64,000 nucleotides of DNA from Crossiella sp. CA-258035 (GTDB lineage: Bacteria; Actinomycetota; Actinomycetes; Mycobacteriales; Pseudonocardiaceae). Location: contig NZ_CP116413.1 of assembly GCF_030064675.1 (NCBI RefSeq), positions 1,211,001 to 1,275,000 on the forward strand, written 5' to 3'. Below, one piece after another: positions 59,990 through 64,000 of the stretch; position 1 is the stretch's first letter, and every line of letters begins with the position of its first letter. Position numbers and translations under genes: made by a program. The notes under the pieces are model-generated. The model was given only the letters and a program-made list of their open reading frames with translations. It made no database searches and was not told where the DNA came from.

Positions 59990-61039
59990 TCACCGGCCCT
60001 GCAAGGACTTCACGTTGTTGCCGAAGGTCCAGTTCTTCGAGCCGTCCCAGTTGATCGACCAGGTCATCAGGCCCTTGAGCTTGCCGCCGTAGTGCCGCCA
60101 GGCCTGCGAGACCAGGCTCGGCGACATGTAGCCGCCGCCAGCACCCGGCTGCGCGGGCAGGCCGGGCACCTGCTTGTCGTAGGGCACCCGGATCGTGCTG
60201 CCCTGGATGACCAGGCCCTTGTCCAGGCAGTCGGTCTGCTTGGTGAAGCCCTGCACGGTGCCCGCCTGGTAGGAGTCGCCGGCACAGCCGTACATGGATC
60301 CGTTGTAGTACTGCATGTTCAGCCACCACAGGCGGCCGTTGTCCGCGTACTTCTTGATGATCGGCAGGTAGGCGCCCCAGATCGAGCCGTAGACCACGCT
60401 GCCGCCGGTGACGTAGGCGGTCTCCGGGGCCATGGTCAGGCCGAAGTTCGACGGCATCGCGGCCAGCACGCCGTCGATGATCCGGATCAGGTTGGCCTGC
60501 GAGGGCGAGAGCTGGTTGATGTTGCCGCTGCCCACCAGGCCGGTCTCGATGTCGATGTCGATGCCGTCGAAGTTGTACTTCTTCAGGATCGGCACCACGG
60601 TGGCCACGAACCGGTCGGCCACCGCCGAGGAGCTCAGGTCGATGCCCGCGGTCGCGCCGCCGATGGACATCAGGATGGTCAGCCCGGCCGCCTTGGCCGC
60701 GCACATCTCCGCCGGGGTGGCCACCTTGACCGTGGCGTCCATCCCGTCCTCCCACAGCACGGTGCCGTCGGAGCGGATCACCGGGAAGGCCGCGTTGATC
60801 ACGTTGTAGCCGTGCTCGCGGATCCGCGGGTCGGTGATCGGCGTCCAGCCGAACGGCGGGTGCACGCCGTTGACCGCGCCGTCCCAGTTCTCCCAGTACC
60901 CGTGCAGCACCTTGCCCGCCGGTTTCGACTTCACCGCGCAGGTCTCCGCCGCTTCCGCGCTGCTCGCCGGTGCGGTCAGGCCCAGCGTGGCGCAGAGCAC
61001 CGCGAGCCCGAGTCCCAGCAGTCGTGACATGCCACCCAT
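59990..61039 (-). CDS. Secreted GH18 chitinase
   Basis: The protein has 349 residues from the ATG at 61039 (ATG at 61030 is also possible) and a signal peptide (MSRLLGLGLAVLCATLGLTAPASS). The GH18 signature is FDGIDIDIETG (DxxDxDxE), with the catalytic Glu at about residue 165. SIGGATAG (the SxGG motif), MAPETAYV, and WSINWDGSKNW support it. It should hydrolyse chitin, and there is no binding module. A dre-like palindrome lies about 155 bp upstream. Confidence 0.94.
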   Translation of the reverse strand: MGGMSRLLGLGLAVLCATLGLTAPASSAEAAETCAVKSKPAGKVLHGYWENWDGAVNGVHPPFGWTPITDPRIREHGYNVINAAFPVIRSDGTVLWEDGMDATVKVATPAEMCAAKAAGLTILMSIGGATAGIDLSSSAVADRFVATVVPILKKYNFDGIDIDIETGLVGSGNINQLSPSQANLIRIIDGVLAAMPSNFGLTMAPETAYVTGGSVVYGSIWGAYLPIIKKYADNGRLWWLNMQYYNGSMYGCAGDSYQAGTVQGFTKQTDCLDKGLVIQGSTIRVPYDKQVPGLPAQPGAGGGYMSPSLVSQAWRHYGGKLKGLMTWSINWDGSKNWTFGNNVKSLQGR

Positions 61040-61192
61040 ATCCAACCCCAAATCCCGCGGTTGGCCCCGGCGGCAAGGACATCCCGCGCAAGTTCGAACC
61101 CTTCGCGCCCGTGCGCGCCTTCCATTCGACCAAAACCGCGCCGGTGCGGACACCTACTTCCGGGGGCGGACCAGTCGGCGCGGAGGGCGCCC

Positions 61193-61208
61193 ACTGGTCC
61201 AGACCAGC
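61193..61208. promoter_or_regulatory. DasR-type (dre-like) palindrome
   Basis: ACTGGTCCAGACCAGC matches the DasR site ACTGGTCTAGACCACT at all but two or three positions and is a near-palindrome. It lies between the chitinase gene (155 bp to its start) and the divergent MFS gene (63 bp to its start). In Streptomyces, DasR represses chitinase and N-acetylglucosamine genes through such sites. Confidence 0.7.
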
Positions 61209-61270
61209 GCGAGTTGCCCGCGCGGTCAACTCGTGTGACGACTCGGGCAACAGGAATAGCGTTGCGCCAC

Positions 61271-62578
61271 ATGGAAATCAGGCGTTTGACGCTGCCGGTG
61301 GTGAGCGCGGCCCAGCTGCTGGTGGTGCTGGACGGCACGATCGTGAACATCGCGCTGCCCTCGGCGCAGCGCGCGCTCGGCATGACCGACGCCAGCCGCC
61401 AGTGGGCGATCACCGCCTACGCCCTGGCCTTCGGCGGACTGCTGCTCATCGGCGGCCGGATCAGCGGCGCGCTGGGGCACCGGCGGGCCTTCGGCATCGG
61501 GCTGGCCGGGTTCGCCGCGGCCTCCGCGCTGGGCGGGGCGGCCACCACGCCCGGCACGCTGTTCGCGGCCAGGGCGTTGCAGGGGGTCTTCGCCGCGGTG
61601 CTCGCGCCGGCCGGGCTGGCGCTGCTGAGCACCACGTTCACCGGGACCAGGGAACGCGGGCGGGCGTTCGGGGTGTTCGCCGCGGTGGGGGCGGCGGGCT
61701 CGGCGGCCGGGCTGGTCGCGGGCGGGCTGCTGACCGAGTACGCGAGCTGGCGGTGGTGCCTCTACCTCAACGTGCCGGTGGCGCTGCTGGCCTTGCTGGG
61801 CACGGTGTTCCTGCCGAAGGACCGGCCGGTGAGCGGCTGGCGGTTCGACGTGACCGGGGCGCTGCTGAGCACCGGCGGCTTCGTCGCGGTGGTCTACGCC
61901 TGCGCCGAGGCCGAGTCGCGGGGCTGGGGCTCGCCGGTGGTGCTCGGCCTGCTCGCCGCCGGAGTGCTGCTGCTGGCCGCTTTTGTCGCGGTGGAAAGGA
62001 GGACCTTCTGGCACCGGACGCGGGGCGGCGCGTTCCTGGCCATCACGCTGATGTTCGTCGCGATGTTCGGCTTCTACCTGTTCCTCAGCTACTACACCCA
62101 GCACGAACTGGGCTACACACCCGTGCAAGCCGGGCTGACGCTGATCGTCAACGCGCTGGCCGCGCTCGCCGGGGCCACCCTGATCGCGGGCAGGCTGCAC
62201 GGCAGGGTGCGGCCGGGCACGCTGATCCGCGCCGGCCTGCTCGCCGCGGCGGCCGGGGTGTTCGTGCTCACCTGGCTCACCCCGGACAGCCCGCACGCGC
62301 TGCCGCTGTACCTGCTGCCCGCGCTGGTGCTCACCGGCCTCGGCCTGGGCTGTGTGCTGCCGCCCACCGCGATCCTGGCCACCGCGGCGGCCGCCCCCGA
62401 CCAGCTGGGCTCGGTCTCCGCCTCCTACCACGCCTGCCAGCAGCTCGGCGCGGCGCTGGGCACCGCGTTGCTCAACACCGTGGTCACCAGTGCGGCCGAG
62501 CTGACCGTGGCGGTGGGCATCCTGCTCGCCGCCGCGCTGCTGCACACCTTCCTCACCCTGGAAAGGAAAACCGCATGA
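61271..62578 (+). CDS. MFS drug-type exporter (DHA2-like)
   Basis: The 435-residue protein starts at the ATG at 61271. LVVLDGTIVNIALPSAQRALG in helix 1 is the DHA2 14-helix family signature, with GGRISGALGHRRAFGIGLAGFA after helix 2 and LNVPVALLALLG later. It is likely a proton-driven exporter of a small, hydrophobic compound. Its stop overlaps the start of the oxygenase gene (ATGA), so the two are coupled, and export of the oxygenase product is plausible. Confidence 0.9.
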   Translation: MEIRRLTLPVVSAAQLLVVLDGTIVNIALPSAQRALGMTDASRQWAITAYALAFGGLLLIGGRISGALGHRRAFGIGLAGFAAASALGGAATTPGTLFAARALQGVFAAVLAPAGLALLSTTFTGTRERGRAFGVFAAVGAAGSAAGLVAGGLLTEYASWRWCLYLNVPVALLALLGTVFLPKDRPVSGWRFDVTGALLSTGGFVAVVYACAEAESRGWGSPVVLGLLAAGVLLLAAFVAVERRTFWHRTRGGAFLAITLMFVAMFGFYLFLSYYTQHELGYTPVQAGLTLIVNALAALAGATLIAGRLHGRVRPGTLIRAGLLAAAAGVFVLTWLTPDSPHALPLYLLPALVLTGLGLGCVLPPTAILATAAAAPDQLGSVSASYHACQQLGAALGTALLNTVVTSAAELTVAVGILLAAALLHTFLTLERKTA

Positions 62579-63480
62579 GCCACGTCCCGGTCATCGACCT
62601 CGCCGGACGGCACGGCCCCGGAAGAGCCGCGCTGGCAAGGGAAATCGGCGCCGCCTGCGAGTCCTCCGGCTTCTTCGTCATCGTCGGCCACGGCGTGCCA
62701 CAGCAGCTGATCGATCGCATGTTCGCCGTCACCAACGCCTTCTTCCGGTTGCCTGCCAAGGAGAAGGAGCTCGTGGCCAGCTTCCGGCGCTCCGGCGGGA
62801 CCACCGCGCTGAGCATGGACCAGGAGAGTCCGCCGGACCTGTGCGAGTCCTTCGGCGCGCACGTCACCGGCGAGCTCAGCGAACCGGAGCGCGCCCGGCT
62901 CGGCGACTACTGGGCCACCTGGAAGCTGGCCAACGACTGGCCGCGGAACCCCGCTGAGTTCGAGGAAACCTGGCAGCGGTACCTGGCCGCGCTCACCGAG
63001 CTGTCCGCGGACCTGCTGCGGCTGTCCGCGCTCGCGCTGGACCTGCCGGAGCAGCACTTCGCCGACCGGTTCGACCGGCACGTCTCCGCGCTGGTCGCCA
63101 ACTACTACTACCCGCAGCTGGAACCGCCCCTGCCCGGTCAGCTGCGGCGCGGCGCGCACACCGACTTCGGCGTGCTCACCGTGCTGTGCCAGGAGAACGA
63201 CCTCGGCGGCCTCCAGGTGCGCCACGGCGAGGGCTGGCACGACGTGGCGGCCATTCCGGGCAGCTTCGTGGTCAACATCGGCGACCTGATGGCGCTGTGG
63301 ACCGGCGGGCGGTGGCAGTCGACGCTGCACCGGGTGGTCAACCCGGCGCGCGGTGACACCTCCTCCCGGCTGTCCATCCCGTTCTTCTACCAGCCCAACC
63401 ACGACGCGCCGGGGGAGACGGTGACCGCGGGGCAGTGGATCGCGCGCAAGACGGTGAAGCTCTTCGGCGCGCCCGGCTGA
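62575..63480 (+). CDS. 2-oxoglutarate/Fe(II)-dependent oxygenase, isopenicillin N synthase-like
   Basis: The 301-residue protein has DIOX_N at the N-terminus (PVIDLAGRHGPGRAALAREIGAACESSGFFVIVGHGVP). The oxygenase core has the iron ligands His195, Asp197 (HTDFGVLTVL) and His252 (TLHRVVNP), and the 2-oxoglutarate or substrate-binding Arg265-x-Ser267. The pattern is that of the IPNS/plant-type family used in hydroxylation or ring formation. The substrate is not known. The gene is coupled to an exporter gene, so a modification step linked to export is likely. Confidence 0.92.
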   Translation: MSHVPVIDLAGRHGPGRAALAREIGAACESSGFFVIVGHGVPQQLIDRMFAVTNAFFRLPAKEKELVASFRRSGGTTALSMDQESPPDLCESFGAHVTGELSEPERARLGDYWATWKLANDWPRNPAEFEETWQRYLAALTELSADLLRLSALALDLPEQHFADRFDRHVSALVANYYYPQLEPPLPGQLRRGAHTDFGVLTVLCQENDLGGLQVRHGEGWHDVAAIPGSFVVNIGDLMALWTGGRWQSTLHRVVNPARGDTSSRLSIPFFYQPNHDAPGETVTAGQWIARKTVKLFGAPG

Positions 63481-63486
63481 GTGATC

Positions 63487-63526
63487 GCGCCCGTGCCCGG
63501 GTGTCGAGGTCACCGGGCACGGGCGC
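63487..63526. terminator. Terminator between oxygenase and fabF genes
   Basis: Perfect 14-base arms GCGCCCGTGCCCGG (63487-63500) and CCGGGCACGGGCGC (63513-63526) enclose a 12-base loop. The genes converge here. Confidence 0.82.
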
Positions 63527-63531
63527 AGGTC

Positions 63532-64000
63532 TCAGACCGCCCAGCGGCGCAGCACCAGCACGGCGTTGTGCCCGCCGAAGCCGAAGGAGTTGTTCATCGC
63601 CACCCGGATGTCGTGCTGCTGCGGGGTGTGCGGCACGAAGTTCATCTCCGGGTCCAGCGGCTTGTGGCAGTTGATGGTGGGCGGCACAATGCCCTCCCTG
63701 ATCGCCATCCCGCACACGATCGCCTCGACCGCGCCGCCCGCGCCGATCATGTGCCCGGTCATCGACTTGGTGGAGCTGACCGGGATCTGGGTGGCCCGCT
63801 CACCGAGCACCTCGCGGATCGAGCGCACCTCCCTGGCATCGCCGAGCGGGGTGCTGGTGCCGTGCGCGTTGACGTAGTCGACCTGCTCGGGCGAGATGCC
63901 CGCGTCGGCCAGCGCGGCCCGCATCGCGGCCTTCGCCCCGGTGCCCTCGGGGTGCGGCGCGGTCCAGTGGAAGGAGTCCGCGCTGGCGCCGAACCCGGCC
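63532..64000 (-). CDS. fabF: 3' end of beta-ketoacyl-ACP synthase II (FabF)
   Basis: The C-terminal 156 or so residues are visible; the 5' end lies beyond the right edge. DSFHWTAPHPEGTGAKAAMRAALADAG is the FabF segment before the active-site His in YVNAHGTSTPLGD. The second catalytic His is in STKSMTGHMIGAGGAVEA. The C-terminal MNNSFGFGGHNAVLVLRR is typical. It condenses malonyl-ACP with acyl-ACP in fatty acid synthesis. The catalytic Cys is outside the window. Confidence 0.94.
   Translation of the reverse strand, partial: AGFGASADSFHWTAPHPEGTGAKAAMRAALADAGISPEQVDYVNAHGTSTPLGDAREVRSIREVLGERATQIPVSSTKSMTGHMIGAGGAVEAIVCGMAIREGIVPPTINCHKPLDPEMNFVPHTPQQHDIRVAMNNSFGFGGHNAVLVLRRWAV

Overview
The window is about 72% GC, densely coded, and shows GTG/TTG starts, ATGA-type translational couplings and many secreted glycoside hydrolases. 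With DUF3073, DUF5937 and Rv2525c-like genes and a dre-like site, this points to a filamentous actinobacterium. Codon style and intergenic repeats fit Pseudonocardiaceae (Crossiella, Saccharothrix or Actinosynnema type). The genus is inference.

Layout. 1-3.7 kb: tail of a probable LysR regulator, then two secreted hydrolases (GH5, GH27). 4-7.7 kb: a CtpE-like P-type ATPase and a membrane protein. 7.8-10.4 kb: an MFS exporter with a cytochrome P450. 10.6-15 kb: a divergent PRPP synthetase, a beta-lactamase-fold lipoprotein and an OmpR-type two-component system. 15-18.5 kb: a large HTH-STAND NTPase-WD40 protein. 18.6-25.1 kb: an oxidoreductase, a secreted ricin-B protein, a GH92 mannosidase and a membrane protein. 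25.8-34.2 kb: a prolyl oligopeptidase with a divergent TetR gene, a NarL-type two-component system divergent from an ABC/FtsX exporter, and a small membrane protein. 34.3-37.3 kb: gcvT-gcvH-glyA behind a tandem glycine riboswitch. 37.4-42.9 kb: a second OmpR-type two-component system divergent from a MacAB-like export operon. 43-46 kb: C39 peptidase, DUF5937 regulator and DUF1906 glycosidase-like protein. 46.7-55 kb: VWA/solute-binding protein, TRADD-N-associated-type membrane protein, TIGR02206 and DUF3073 proteins, a tightly coupled operon (BpsA-like aminopropyltransferase, GNAT, FkbH-like, ACP) and a PstS-like membrane protein. 55-64 kb: MFS transporter, sigma/anti-sigma pair, GH18 chitinase with an upstream dre-like palindrome, MFS plus 2OG-Fe oxygenase pair, and the 3' end of fabF.

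Three non-coding signals stand out. Two intergenic elements of about 570 bp (25242-25828 and 46087-46649) share three large hairpins in the same order. In the flanking hairpins the stem sequences differ between copies but pairing is kept, and the internal-loop borders are conserved, so this looks like a structured RNA or a structure-selected DNA element with no described family that I recognise. A 21-22 bp unit repeats in palindromic arrays between two convergent gene pairs. A 13-bp palindrome, GTCCACTGTGGAC, occurs five times exactly inside unrelated genes, in more than one reading frame.

The best candidate for an undescribed pathway is the BpsA-like/GNAT/FkbH-like/ACP operon at 50510-53441. 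Its parts could make a glyceryl-type acyl-ACP and transfer it to a polyamine. All functions given are from reading the sequence; no database search was run.
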